Shown here in pieces: positions 34,829 to 47,255 of a stretch of 64,000 nt of DNA. Positions within the stretch are counted from its first letter, which is position 1. Every line of letters begins with the position of its first letter. The position numbers and the translations under genes were made by a program. The notes beneath the pieces were generated by a model. It was not told the origin of the DNA, did no database searches, and worked only from the letters and a program-made list of their open reading frames with translations. Source of the DNA: Gnetum montanum. Taxonomy: Eukaryota > Streptophyta > Gnetopsida > Gnetales > Gnetaceae. The stretch spans positions 293,180 through 357,179 of the forward strand of contig MNCI01025357.1 of the NCBI GenBank assembly GCA_015680685.1. Direction: 5' to 3'.

Positions 34829-36340
34829 CATTCATACATCTCATTTTCTAATTAATGGATCTCGATTATACTCTTTATCTAATTCTCTCTTTTTCAACTT
34901 ACCTTCCTCTTTTGCCACTTGGTCTATTAACCTTTGAATCCAATGGATGGTCATCTTTGATAGTCTTCCTTGGGCATAGACCCTAAGGGTTTCTCTAGTT
35001 TTATTCCTTAACTCATCAACAATGTGCCTAAGTTGTTCCCTCTACAAGAATCCATGGCCTGGGAATCTAAGCAAAAGAGAGTAGTATCTACCCATTATTG
35101 CATTAAGGGATTCATGTGTCCCTTACTTTCATCCTTGGATTTACTTTTTGAGGTTTGAAACTCATGAGTAGGTTTGGTATTTGTCGTTAAAAAGTTCGAG
35201 CATGGTACTCCATCTTCTAATTAATTTTGGTTCTAAGGATTTGTACCAACTCTCTAACTCTTTGATGAGTGTCCTAGGAAAAAACTTAGCTTTTGCCAAT
35301 CACTTTCAATATTCTGAAGGACACAACATCATGGAATGCTTAAAGGTGGTGTTGTGAATCTACGTTATATCCTCCTTCAAATTTAGGAATGTTGTTCATA
35401 TCTAATCACTTGATGTGATTATCCCTCACATACTTGGTGGAAATATATACAACTTCTTTGATGTTTATCATGCTTTGAGTGGCTAGTAGGAGTTCTTCAT
35501 AGTTGTCAAGTTCATAAGCTCTATTGTAGTGGTAACCCCTCCAATGCTCATAATGCTCTATATCCTCATGTCTATTTCTATCCCTTCGTCTTTCATAATC
35601 ATTTTCTTTGTCACCAAAACACCTTCTTCTGTACTCCTCTCTTTCATAATCTCTTCATCTCTCTCTATCATGGTCTCTTAATCTACATTCCTTCTTGTCA
35701 AACTCCATAGATGAATGTAAGGAAGAAGATGAAGCAATCAGAGAATGGTGCTAGTTGGCTCTCCTTTTGTAACTTTGTGATTCATCCTCTTTTAGTTCTA
35801 TAAAAGCTCTAGGCCTTGAGCTCTATCTGGGTCTAAAGTCTCTTGTACACCTTCTAAGGTCTTTTGCAAGAGTTGACTTTAGCTTGGTGTCAATAAGGTC
35901 TTCAATATGTATTACTTGGAGTTTGATAAAAAATTTTAACTTGAAGTAAAGCATCTTTTGTTTCCTCTAGGACAACTATTTGAGGTATGTTCTTACCTTT
36001 TTCATGTCCATGTTGGGCTTCCATGATGGCATCCCTTCTTGTCCGAGCCTCCATTGGCTAGTATGACCTTGTCATGTTCTTTGTGACTTGATAGCTATCT
36101 TGTTCATGACTTAGGTTGGTATGGAACATTCTGGTGGTAGAACTATGTTGCCTTGTAAGTCTCTCCATCTAAGTTGTTCATCCTGGTGACGAATGAATGT
36201 GAAATCAAGAAAGTATGAATCAGTATGAGCATATGTGATTCTTTTCTACATCAATGCACTCCAGTCTTCTTCATCATGTGTTTTGTCATTATTCTTTGAA
36301 CTTCTTTGATAGGTGATTTTTCTCTAAGTGTGGAAGCCAT
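34829..36340 (-). pseudogene. K gag, N-terminal half
   Basis: Start opposite 36338-36340, parallel to J's gag start. The Arg/His/Ser-rich linker lies opposite 35560-35720 and the capsid-like core opposite 34860-35250; both correspond to the J sequence at 23250-23700. The frame is broken throughout, and no open stretch of 60 codons remains. It is cut at 34829 by J. Confidence 0.7.
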
Positions 36341-36483
36341 ACTATGTATTTGATGCTTAATTTTGTGTGTGTTATTAAGATCGATCAAAGTTGTAAAACA
36401 TAAAATATGTGGTTTTTAATACAACAAACTTTATAAGATCAACTACTTAGCACAGATTGACACATCCCTAACAACGATGCCAA

Positions 36484-37337
36484 TGATGAGTAGTGAAGGA
36501 AATCCCAACACTCTACCATGTAATTCATAAGTTCGTATGTGCAACTATATAGTAATCTATGGATGGACAATGTAATTATGCTAGAAGTTAATGTTAAGTT
36601 CATGATTGTTGTCTTCACACTTTGAGTTAGTGAAATATTAGCATACGATTTAACTCTCAGTGAGGTATATGATAGATGATTTTGTAGGGCTCTTAATACT
36701 CCTACTAATAAACATAATTGTAACAAGATTAAAATTTAAGTCTAAGTAATAATGAGAATGTAAATCTATTCTATCCTAATAGTGATAGTGGTATCTTTTT
36801 CTTGTTTTCCGATCATGTCTTGGACTCATGTAGTTATCACTAGGATTACCAAGTGGAATTACTACAAAGTGAATCAAGTAATGCCACTACTGGATTACCA
36901 AATAACTACACTTAATACTTGAAACCATTTGTACCCATTCCACTTACTAATAACATGGAAAGAAGAGTGCTTGAAATGTAAATAATTAACTAGGAAAGCA
37001 AGAAAATTATTCTAAGTAAAGCATAAAGAAAACTAAGGAATGTTGCAATGATGAGAAATAGCTTCAATCTTTATTGTTGCACATAAATTGTGTTCAAATA
37101 CAATTTACTTGAATAAAGATGTTGGTCAACTACTTAACACTACATTGTGGGCATTCACTCTATCGCTAAAACTATGAAAAAAGCTGACGAAAGGTTGGAA
37201 TCAAAAGTTGTCATTTGTGTGAAGTGTTGGTATTTATAGAGTTGCACAAATCTCAAGACATCACATCAATGATGATGTAGGATGAGCTATGATATCATTG
37301 ATATGATATCCCATTAGTACAAAAATTGGTTTTATCA
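36484..37337 (-). repeat. 5' LTR of element K
   Basis: 854 bp; in element sense it starts TGATAAAACC (37337) and ends CTCATCA (36484), followed by the primer site at 36482-36465. It is homologous to the J LTRs. A TATA-like 'ctataaatacc' is in element sense opposite 37229-37239. Confidence 0.85.
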
Positions 37338-39150
37338 ATAACATAACCAAACTTGTTTTGCCTCTGTAGATGTTGAACTCTTATTAGATTGTAAGTCCAT
37401 GAATTTAAGAATAAGAGCATATTACACTTCTTAGATCTAAAGAAAATAGATAAAGCAATAGAAAAAATAAGTATATCTAGAGGTTCCAACAACCATCCAA
37501 AGATTTGTTTATATAAAACTCAACAAAATTGAATAAAATAAATATTTTTTAATACAAAAAGTAAAATTTGGAAATGTAGTAATCTTCCAACCAAACATGT
37601 CATATAAACTTGCTAAAAATATATGACATTTTTCCTAGGAAACCAAAATTTACAAATATTCTAATTCATGTTGATAAAGGTACCCACATCACCAACAATC
37701 TTAGAATTTTTATTCAGAACAAGGTGCATAATGGGATAGGAATCTATCTAGCATTGTTGCTAAACCCTCCAAAAACTCATGAGTACTCTTCAAGTCTATG
37801 TTTGCACCATACTAAGTCCAATAAATGAATATACCTAACTTTTCTAATGTTTGAAATAATTATTTCTAAAATTCCAAAGAGTTTAATTGAATTTGCCTCA
37901 TGAATCTAAGTTTCAATGTGTTGCGTGAGTTTTCTAAGCATTCTAGTTTTTCAACTTTAAACATAATTGCTACCAATGATTCTCAAAATTGATTATTGAT
38001 GTATTAGTATTTTTCACATTTTTCATTAAAACTAGCTCTATGTATACTCTAGCTTGATGTTTCACTACCTTAGAGCATGTGCTCATGTAAATTATAGGCT
38101 CAATTTTAAGATGTACAATGAAAGAAATAGCTATGTAATATAAAACCGTGTTTAAAAAAGTAGTTGCCTTAATTTTGAGCTAATTCATATGAGTAGCTTG
38201 ATTTTTAAAATAAATTTTCTATAATAAATAATTAATCACTTATATAATCAAAATAGAAAGCAATAAACACATTACATAATTAGGGCTATATTTTCTTGGC
38301 ATTGCAACTTCACTAAGCTTTTAAAAGTCACTTGTGAAAAAATTTGTGTGTTAATGTGAAAACTAAAGTAGTGATGATAACAAAGGAACACATAAATTTA
38401 TGTGTAAAACTCTAGTATGGGAAAAACTACAAGGACAAGTGCAACCTTTTCCTTTAATATGAAAAATAGTTCCTTGATAGCTTCATAGAGATTATAATAC
38501 TACCCTTTCACACACATTATGATACTACCTATCATAAATTACAAGAGAGAACCAAGAGAAACATGACTATAATAGAAGCATAAATAATTAAGAGAAGATT
38601 AACTACACATCAAATTTGTAAGAAAATACAATAGAAAAAAGAAGAAGATTTTAAAGCCCATGCTAAAGTGCAAGATTAGACAATGGAATTTCATTAATCT
38701 TTAATATAATAAATATATGGAGTTGCTTCCACTTTCCCAATTTCTTAATTGAACCTTAAAACTTCTCATGGTTTCTCATTCTTTTATAAGATAATTTTCT
38801 ATATGTTTAATTTAAACATTCAAAATTTCTTATTGATTTTTAAAAATAAACCTTCAAAATTTATGCCAACCCCACTACCATCTATCATTCTCATATTTTA
38901 ACTAAATATAAAAATTAATATTGCTAATTCATGACAAAACATTCTCACGTCCTTTTCCATCCTTTACCTTTTGTCTACGAATAGAGGTTAACCTAGGTTG
39001 ATGTGATAACCAAGCTAAAGATTGATGACTCATGCTACCCTATTCTAACCTTAAACCTCTAGTGGACGGCTTCATAGGATTCTTATGTAATACTAATTAT
39101 GGTGAGATTCTTAAATACCAATAATATTGACGGCATGAGTGGGCTTCCTA
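37338..39150. other. AT-rich intergenic stretch
   Basis: I see no gene, LTR end or element domain here on either strand. Open frames are short and lack recognisable motifs. It is the flank into which element K inserted. Confidence 0.5.
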
Positions 39151-39160
39151 GATGCAAATA

Positions 39161-39330
39161 TTGGTCTTCTTCTTGTGCCCACGACGTGCAAAGGGTGACT
39201 GCTACGATGGTCAATATTTCGACGTGCAAAGGGTGACTGCTACAATTGGTCTTCTTCTTGTGCCCACGACGTGCAAAGGGTGACTGCTACGATGGTCAAT
39301 ATTTCGACGTGCAAAGGGTGACTGCTACAA
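39161..39330. repeat. 85-bp tandem duplication with inner 38-bp repeats
   Basis: Two head-to-tail 85-bp units (39161-39245, 39246-39330), nearly identical. Each contains two copies of a 22-base core, acgtgcaaagggtgactgctac, 38 bases apart (cores start at 39184, 39222, 39269, 39307). The sequence is richer in G+C than its surroundings. Confidence 0.9.
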
Positions 39331-39819
39331 TGGTCAATATTTCAACGCAAAGAAGATGGTTCACTCCCACGCGCCGACAAATTAAGGGCGACACCTATGG
39401 CAGTCTTATGTTTGTAACCATTATTATTCTCTACTACAAAGCTATTTAATCATGGTTTGCTGCAGGAACACAAGTTCACAACTACGTAAAGACTTGCACT
39501 AAACATTATGCTTCCTGTCTGTCGGTTGCTGTTGGAGAGTAATGAGATACCCTTGCACTCACCTTAAACGATAAAGAATAAGAACCCAGAAGGAGGGCAG
39601 GCTCTTAGCCAACTAATTAGGGACGTTCGCACCCTTTTTTTATGCCATATAATGCCAAAACGCCCACGCTAATTTAGATTTACGAGCATCAAATATATCA
39701 AACAAAGGTGTCTTATCTACCTTGGATCGGAATCTTTGCTGGTGTCGGTAAAAATAATGATAAAATAGCAACAGCGGGATACATGCTGACAGACACCAGA
39801 ATTATAGTAATATTGAATT

Positions 39820-40260
39820 ATTGATCATCAAGCTCTATATAAACATGGCAGGTCTGGCACAATTTCAAAGCAAGACAGAGGCAACAATAATGGAGCATTA
39901 CACAGGAGTATTGGTATTCGTTTACAGGTGGCTCTGCAGAAGCACCAAGAATAAGGACAAGGGGTACCTCCTCCTTGAGGTTGCATCTAAATCTGACTGC
40001 AGCGGCAGCTTTAGTTTGGAATCTGAGAAACTGCCGGAGATTGGCGGTGGCAGTATCTTTCATGGGCAGCTTCTCCGTTCACAGCTCAGCTTCGACAGAG
40101 GCGTTTGAGACATTTCCTTACCCTGATCGTAGTCGGTTTGTATATTTTCCCGGAGAATGTTCAGGCAAATATTTAAGGCTGTCTAATGCAGCAGCAATGT
40201 TATTGGAAGGAAGGCGCATGAATTTCCTAGCCATCCATATCTCATTTGATAGCTTCTAAT
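39820..40260 (+). CDS. Possible host gene or exon, identity unknown
   Basis: A GC-richer island in otherwise AT-rich DNA, with a TATA-like box (ctctatataaac, about 39831-39842). Two overlapping open frames cover it: one from ATG 39845 (or 39889, 47 bases past the TATA-like box) to 40108, the other 39975-40259. The first begins 'MAGLAQFQSKTEATIMEH'. Neither shows a domain I can name and neither is clearly the coding one. The TATA-like box is too close to ATG 39845, so 39889 is the better start if this is a promoter. It could be a first exon, a gene remnant or a noncoding transcript. Confidence 0.3.
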
Positions 40261-40879
40261 TCGCTAGTTTGTTTATCACGCCTTGGTATTATGGCACTGC
40301 TATGGTCGTCTTTCCTTTGTCTTTTTCCAAAGGCATTCAAAATTTCAAATACTAGTGGGTTGCCTAGGAGGCTAGGACCTTGGAATTTGTATTCAAAATG
40401 AAGAAGATTACATCTATCTTGGGTTTAATACGATGAAAGAGTATATCACAGCTCATAAAAGAGGCACCATTGACAAAGAAAGAGAATATCGATGACCTTT
40501 ACGGTAACAAAGTTAAATCGGTAACATTATATCCAGCTGAAGAGACCTAACTAAAATGCTTTCACCAAGTTAAACAGTTTACATGTTTATCCTCGTAAAT
40601 AATATTTTCAGCGGATGTTAGGTTTCTCTGTAAAGTTGATATTCGCAGATGTATATATATTTTAAAATAATCNCGCTATTTCTCTAAATATTCTCATACA
40701 GGGGATTCCAAATTGCTTGTGACTTTTTCAACTTTCTTCTATCTCATACCAACATTTATGCTTTTTCTATATAATCAAAAATTTCTATTGATGCTAAAAA
40801 TGAATATTTGCTAATGAGGAAAAAATCATGACATCTTTTTTTAATGATGTTGATGCCAATAAAACATTTGAGTTTGTTC

Positions 40880-41050
40880 TCTTGATCACTGAAATTGAAA
40901 TTTTTTCCTTACATCCACTAAGAACATCTATCAAACAAATTTCAAAATTCATTTTACAATTTTTCTTTTTAATTTATAACTTATTGCTGCACCATAGAAT
41001 CAAACTTGTGACTTGGGATACCTACCTTGCACTTGAAGTTTTGTTTTGCA
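40880..41050 (-). repeat. tRNA-derived SINE remnant
   Basis: Minus-strand relative of the SINE at 47860-48068. It keeps a box B-like AGTTTGATTCT (opposite 40996-41006) and the tail block opposite 40890-40925 with 'gatgtaaggaaaaaatttca'. The box A side is eroded. Confidence 0.5.
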
Positions 41051-41099
41051 ATGAAATGATGTGATACAAAAGTATGATATTTAAGTCATTCATGCCAAG

Positions 41100-41850
41100 T
41101 ATTATTCTTGGTTTTTATATAGTATGCATATTTTGTTAAGTTATTTATTCTTTCATTGAATTTTCAGAAGTTGAATAGGAAATTATAGGTTGGATGTCTC
41201 AGACTACAAAAATTAAATATATTAAAAATAAAAATTTGAAGTACAAGAGAAAAGAAATAGAGGAGAAACTCCAAAATGATAAAAAAGCAAAAACCAATGG
41301 TTTTGGGGATGCCTTTTGAAGTTTTTATCCTTACAACTAGTCTTAAAAAACCTCCCCTGTGGGTTAGGAAAAGGATCATACCTTGCTTTTATTCAAAAGT
41401 GCCCAAATGGGTTTCTACTTTCTACTAAAAGCTTTCTATTAATAAAAGAGAAAAACTAAAGAGAGAAATTATTAGACGCCTGGGTCTTATTAAGCATATG
41501 ATGGTATGGTCTGGTCTCATTTCATTTACAGGAAGGGCAAATGTGGCTGTGATGTGGGATTTGTCGTGCTTCATGACTTGAGTGAACTACTCTTTTGTAA
41601 AGCATTCTAAATTTGCATCTTTTGCATGATTGTTTTGTGGTTTTTTTCAACAGACAGAAGTCAGCACAGAGAACGCAAGTGCAATTTATCCAGCCACGAT
41701 GGAACAAAACTTTTGGGCATCATTGATCTAGGGATGGATCTACAAATCTAATCATCAATCTGCATGTTTTTTTGCTCAGAAGAACCCTAATTAGACCTAG
41801 TTCAAAAAATCAACAAAATTATACATGATATTCAGTATTGGAGGACGATA
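41100..41850. other. Intergenic stretch before the LINE
   Basis: AT-rich; no gene seen. The small minus-strand open frames at 41164-41379 and 41522-41707 have no recognisable motif. The sequence just before 41853 may be the LINE's 5' untranslated part. Confidence 0.4.
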
Positions 41851-41852
41851 AC

Positions 41853-42898
41853 ATGCATGCTAGTGGTGAGGGTTTTCCTGCAACCAATGCAGCAGAACGA
41901 CACTGGGAATGTGTGCAGCTCGGGGGTGGGCGAGTCGCAATGGTAGATTCATCAAGTTCTGCTCTCCCTTAGGGAAGTTTCTCTACCTCATCTCAAATTG
42001 ATTTCCTTTTACCTGATGATATTTTTGAAGCAGTTTACAAAGATTTTGCAACTTGTTTTATTTTTTTTCAAATTGTGGGGTTTTTACCAAGGTCCCCAAA
42101 TATAAACACTCAAGTCCAAAGCCTCCTTCAGCCCCAGGGCATTCAAGTTTCTCATGCTAGATACTACGCTTGAAATTTCATCTTGGTGAAACTATCCAAT
42201 GCCTCTCAGGTCGAGAAGGCTCTCTCTCTAAAACTTTTTCCAACATGGAATGCAACCCTAATAGCATGGGTTTGGAGATTTGAATTTAATATCAATGATC
42301 TAGCTTTTAATATAATTCCTTGTTACGTAAAATTGCCTAATCTTCCACTTATTTTCTTATCTATTGAGAGGAACATTGTGAGTACCTTGGGTCCTATTAT
42401 TTCTAATCATTGTATGATGATCAATGGAACTCAAATTTGTTGTTATTGTATTGAACTGGATATAGCTCTTTAGAAGACCTCATTAACCCTTGCTATCAGT
42501 GGAAAAATCTTCACCCAAAAAGTGGACTATTTTTACCTTCCAAACTCGTGTAGCTATTGTCACAAGGCTAAGCATCATATATCAGCATGTCCCATCCTAG
42601 CCAGGAAAAAAAAACCTGTAGCATCTCAGAAAACTTGTTCCCCAATCACAACATTACGTCCACCCTTAGCATCCTTCAAGTTTGGATCTCCTTTTCCCAA
42701 CAGCTCTACAATCCTCTTCTCAATCTAGCCCCTCCAAGTTATAGAAACAATAGTCAAGTACTCACACCTCCACCCATGTCATCCCCTCAAAGGCAGTTAA
42801 GGACTCAGTCTCGGTGGATGAGTTCATGGTGGGCAATGGAAGAAAATGAGTCAAAGGTTCCTTTAGTTCTACTCCTCCCTCCAGCTCCTCTCCACTGA
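41853..42898 (+). pseudogene. LINE ORF1 (broken)
   Basis: First reading frame of a plant L1-type LINE, starting ATG 41853 (MHASGEGFPATNAA). It encodes the nucleic-acid-binding chaperone of the element. Downstream in the same frame (42183-42473) is the DUF4283-like part with 'NIIPCYVKLPNLPLIFLS', then a CCHC zinc knuckle 'CSYCHKAKHHISACP' (about 42552-42596) with exact C-x2-C-x4-H-x4-C spacing. The Ser/Pro-rich tail is in another frame (to 42898), so at least one shift and several stops are present. Confidence 0.8.
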
Positions 42899-43022
42899 AC
42901 ACTTCCATGGCCCCTATCTCCACCAACAACTCCATTTCCCTCCTGTTAGGAACAATGGAAGTTGATACTTTGACTTCCAAACCTTTTGTTGACCTCTCAT
43001 CTGAAACACCCCTTGTTTCCCC

Positions 43023-46000
43023 ATGAACCTCTTTTCATGGAACGTTCGAGGCCTTACTGGTAGGCTTCGACAAAAGCAAGCAGACAACTTTATTTCTACT
43101 CTTAATATAGCTTTTGATTTCGTTCTCCTTCAAGAATTTAAGATTTCAGCCAACCTTTTATCCTTTTCCACCCATTGGTTTCTTCCTCACTCCTTAATCC
43201 TAGCGATGTTCCATGCAAGTGGGAAAGGAGGTGAAACCATTCTCCTCTCACCCTACTAGAAAACTAAAATCCTTCAAAGTGGTTCCAATTCTAGGCATAG
43301 AGTTTCCTAGGCCACCTTCTCCTCCTTGCATGGCCCTTTTGGCATTTTCTTGATATATGCCCCAAACAACTCCACAAAATGGGCTCTCCTTTGGCAAGAA
43401 CTTGCAAATTATCTTCCCCCAATGCCTTGGATATTTAGAGGAGATTTTAATATGGTCAAATTCCTTAAAGATAAGCTCAAAGGGGTGTTTTTTCAACTAC
43501 CCAATCTCGAGTATCAGACATGGTCTACCTTTAAGAAAAGGTTTTACCTTTCTGATGGGGCAGACACCTCCACGTGCATTCCCCTCCATAGATTTACTTG
43601 AAGAAATCTTCGTCTTGAGCAAGCTTGCATCTACAACAGGTTAGATAGGTTTTATTTCTCCACCCTTTTCTTTTGGAAAGCCTTCTCCACTACTACAGTT
43701 CATCACCATGCCACCTTATCAGGCCATCTTCCTATCTCCATCTCTATCAAGATTCATGGAAGCCCTAACCGATAAAAAATCCATCTTTCTCAACTACACA
43801 ACAACTATTTTTCTTTCCCTGCTACCAAACTTCTTCTATCCAACCTTTGGAATGCTAAACCTAGGCCCCTAAATCAGGTGGGTTGGATAAACTAGTGGCA
43901 GCATGCTTCATGTTGAGTGTGAAACTTTGCTCGTTCGTATGGTAAGTCAGTGGCTGCTCAAGCCATACAAGAATACAACAAAATTCAACTCACTATTGAA
44001 CATCTCACTAATAGACTAGCTCAAGAGCCCTTCAACACTCTAGTTCACAAGGAGCTAACTAGAGCATGATTAGCCTTCCAACATTGGGATGTGTATCGAG
44101 CACAAAGTTCCTTAACTAAAAGTTGGCTCACTTGGTTAAATATTCAAGATGAACATTGTAAGAAATTTTTTAAGTATCTCAATACTGCTTCCCCTTTGCA
44201 TGCTATTAAAAAAAATCTCAAGTGATGGCACCACCATTACTGACCATAACAATATCCTCTCTTTTCTTAAGAACCACTATGAAACACTTTTTGCAACAAT
44301 GGACATCTCTTCGTTGAAGGCTACCACCCCCAATTATCCTCACCTTATCAATTCCACTATGCTTCAAAGTCTTAATGCTGATATCACTCTGGTGAGCTAT
44401 AGGTGGCCTATTCCAAGTTAAGTTGGGGAAAGGCTCTTGGTTATGATGGTTTCCCCATGGAATTTTTTCAAAATCATTGGGATTTGGTGGAAAATGATCT
44501 TTTGCAAGTCATTAATGAGGATCTCTTAATTGGTTCTCTCAGGCCCAATCTAAATCAATGAGTAATTCATCTCCTCCCCAATTCTAGGGATCTTACCGAT
44601 ATCTCCAATTGATGTCCCATAACTCTTCTTAATGTAGTGTATAAAATATGGGCTAAGTTTCTAGCCTTACGGCTGAAAACATTTCTTGGATAGATCATAT
44701 CTCCCCAGCAAATAAGATTTGTTCCTGGTAGATATATTTTAGACAATGTGGTTGTGGCATGGAAAGGTCTCAAGTGGGCTGAGGATGATGGACAAGATAT
44801 TCTCCTATTGAAACTTGATTACACCAAGGCATATGACAACATAAGTGGAATTTTATCTTGTAGACCATGACCAAACTTGGTTTTGGACCTCCTAAGTTCT
44901 TGCATATGGTGAAATGCTTATTCTCAGATGCTACAGCAAGAATAGCCACTACCTTTGGCATTACCTCTCCCTTTCTAATACATAGGTTAGTGCAACAAGG
45001 CTGTCCTCTCGTCCCCTATCTCTTTATCATCATAGCAGACTTTCTTTGTCATCAGATTAACCTGGACATTCAAACTAAAGTTCTCACTGGGGTCTGCCTT
45101 TCTTCCTCTCAACAACAACTTCTCAATATGCACTTCGTCAATGACTCTTTTTTTCTAGTTCAAAACATAACTGCTAATTTGCACTGCCTCTTATCAAGGG
45201 TGGAGAAATAATATGCACACTCTCAGGTTCCACAATAAATTAGAATAAATCCTCTGTTTATAGCTTTACAGGCAATTACAAACATGTGACCAATTATAAC
45301 TAGAAGTGGCTTTAGGATCAAGACATCATTAAGATTCTGGGAATCCCTTTCCATTTTAGGGGTTCAACCTCTATTCTCTAGGAGCAAGTTATTTATTGGA
45401 TTCAAAAGAAACTTGCCAAATGGAAGACTAGACCCCTCACACTTGTAGGTCAATACCTCATATGTAAGTCCATATATGTGTCAACCCATGTGTATTACTC
45501 TTCATGTTGGCCCCCTCCCAAGCTACCTACTAGAAGCTAGAATGGTTATTTTGTGACTTTATGTAGTCCTCCAAAGATTCTCATAAAGGATTTTTTTGAG
45601 TTGCTTGGAATATTGTTACTCTCCCCAAGAATAAGGGTGGCTTAGGTCTTTTGAACTCCAGTATGCAAGGAACTCCCCTGGTTGCTAAGTGGTTGGTACA
45701 ACATTTAGATGCCTTAGATATTATTGGGACCCTTATCCAATTAAGGCTTCATTACACATTTCCTAAAAAAAATCCCTTCTGGAAAGGCATCCATTTTTTC
45801 GATTGGAGTTTTTGCCCCCTCACTATCATTCTTCCTAGATCTCATGTTTTCAAAAGCATTTGGAGGGCCTGGAAAATTCTACATAGTTACATTGACTAGA
45901 CTAATGTCAAGATCAACCCTACTATCCTTTCTAGAGTGTGTCCATGGTGGTTACCTCTATCGCCCGCTCCCCTTGCCATCACAAATGCTAAGGTGGCTAC

Positions 46001-46870
46001 CTCATGGTATCGGAAGGGTGTCATTTCCTTAAATTGTCTTAGGCTAGCTATTCATTGGATTTTAGGGGTAGAGTTTAACAATTTTTATGGGGAGTTGGCT
46101 GCAATGAACCATTGCCTAGTCCAAATTTATTCCTTTCTCCATGATCATTAGAAACTTGATGTTACAGTGCAAAGCCCTTTTCAAGGCCTTCAATGGCTTA
46201 ATGGGGTTAAACTCTTGCCCTACCAACCATCTATCCCCTTTCATCTTATGCATGACCCATCTGAGGTCATTCAATGCTGTAATAAGTATTGGCATAAACA
46301 AGAGTCAGTAGCATTTTGGATCCCTCTCTTCCAACATATTTAAAAACTTCTAACCCTCCCCAAAATTAAGCAGTTTCTCTAGTATCTCCTCCACCATGGT
46401 CTACCTATTGGTAAAAATTTAGAATATCTAGGGATTCCCAATCCTAATTTCCCTCTATGTGGTGGACAAGATGACTTTGTCCATGTATTTTGGCAATGTT
46501 CTTTTGCTTAGCCTATGTGGGAGTGGGTTTCCAAATTTTTTCCATCATATAAGCTATCTCAAGAGGATGCCATATTCAGCTTTTTGAACATCACTTCTAC
46601 TAATCTTAATTTTCTATGGAAATTTGTTAGGCCTACTATTTTATATTATATTTGGAAGCGAAGATGCAATGTTATATTTCAAAGGACAGATTATTCTAAT
46701 AAATTTTTTCTCATCAGGTTGGAGAAGTTGTAGATCTTTCGCCTCATTCATTTGCAACTCACATATCAAGCATACAAATTCAATCTGGATAGTCATCAGT
46801 TGGTTCATCTCTTGCAGCCGTGGGAAAGACTTGTGCGTTCCAGTTACACTCATCATCAGTAATCTCTAAA
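43023..46870 (+). pseudogene. LINE ORF2: endonuclease, reverse transcriptase, zf-RVT (broken)
   Basis: Starts ATG 43023 with 'MNLFSWNVRGLTG', the APE-type endonuclease N-terminus; 'LQEFKIS' follows, then 'IFRGDFNMV' (43432 onwards). The catalytic SDH motif appears as SGHLP (about 43718). RT blocks: 'ALGYDGFPMEFFQ' (44440), 'ITLLNVVYKIWAKFLALRL' (44615), 'FVPGRYILDN' (44718), 'LKLDYTKAYDN' (44808), 'VQQGCPLVPYLF' (44990). The A/D-D box reads FVNDS (45136), losing the first catalytic Asp. The zf-RVT end is 'LCGGQDDFVHVFWQCSF' (about 46455-46505). Frames are broken repeatedly. Confidence 0.85.
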
Positions 46871-47094
46871 AGGAAGCTTTCCCTTTCTATTATGTGGAGT
46901 CACCATTGGAACTCTCTCTGTCCTTAATTGAGAGCTCTTTGCCTCATCTAATTCTATGTCATTCTATCTTGTAACAAGTTAGTATGTGTGGACGTTTGGT
47001 TGTGCCCCAATTTTGGTTTCCTCCTTTAATACTTGTTTATTTATAAGGTTGTTCCCGAGTTTCATTCATAGTGCTCTCAACTTCCCCTTTCCCT

Positions 47095-47255
47095 NNNNNN
47101 NNNNNNNNNNNNNNNNNNNNNNNNNNNNNNNNNNNNNNNNNNNNNNNNNNNNNNNNNNNNNNNNNNNNNNNNNNNNNNNNNNNNNNNNNNNNNNNNNNNN
47201 NNNNNNNNNNNNNNNNNNNNNNNNNNNNNNNNNNNNNNNNNNNNNNNNNNNNNNN
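47095..47255. other. Assembly gap (161 N)
   Basis: Run of N. The apparent open frames spanning it are meaningless. It hides the 3' end of the LINE. Confidence 1.

Larger units (their letters stand above)
1..37337 (-). mobile_element. Element K: outermost Ty3/gypsy LTR retrotransposon (5' part)
   Basis: Minus-strand gypsy-type element. Visible parts in its own reading direction are the 5' LTR (36484-37337), a primer site (36465-36482), gag from 36340 to 34829, a break caused by element J, the rest of gag from 2110, and the protease ending near 600. Joining the two gag halves across J gives the same order as the gag copies in J, A and E. The pol region and 3' LTR lie left of the window or were displaced by the LTR at 1-208. 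All frames are broken. It is the oldest layer of the stack because everything else from 2111 to 34823 sits inside it. The 5 bases outside its 5' LTR are ATAAC (37338-37342), the expected target duplication. Confidence 0.75.
41853..47094 (+). mobile_element. L1-type LINE (inactive)
   Basis: Non-LTR retrotransposon of at least 5.2 kb with ORF1, endonuclease, reverse transcriptase and C-terminal zinc motif in normal order, so it is nearly full length. The 3' end and any poly-A run into the N gap 47095-47255. Both ORFs have stops and shifts, and two catalytic positions are altered (see ORF2). Confidence 0.85.

Noticed and set aside
39161-39330. CRISPR-like array
   Set aside because: This is plant nuclear DNA; the spacers are themselves repeated and the layout is an ordinary tandem duplication.
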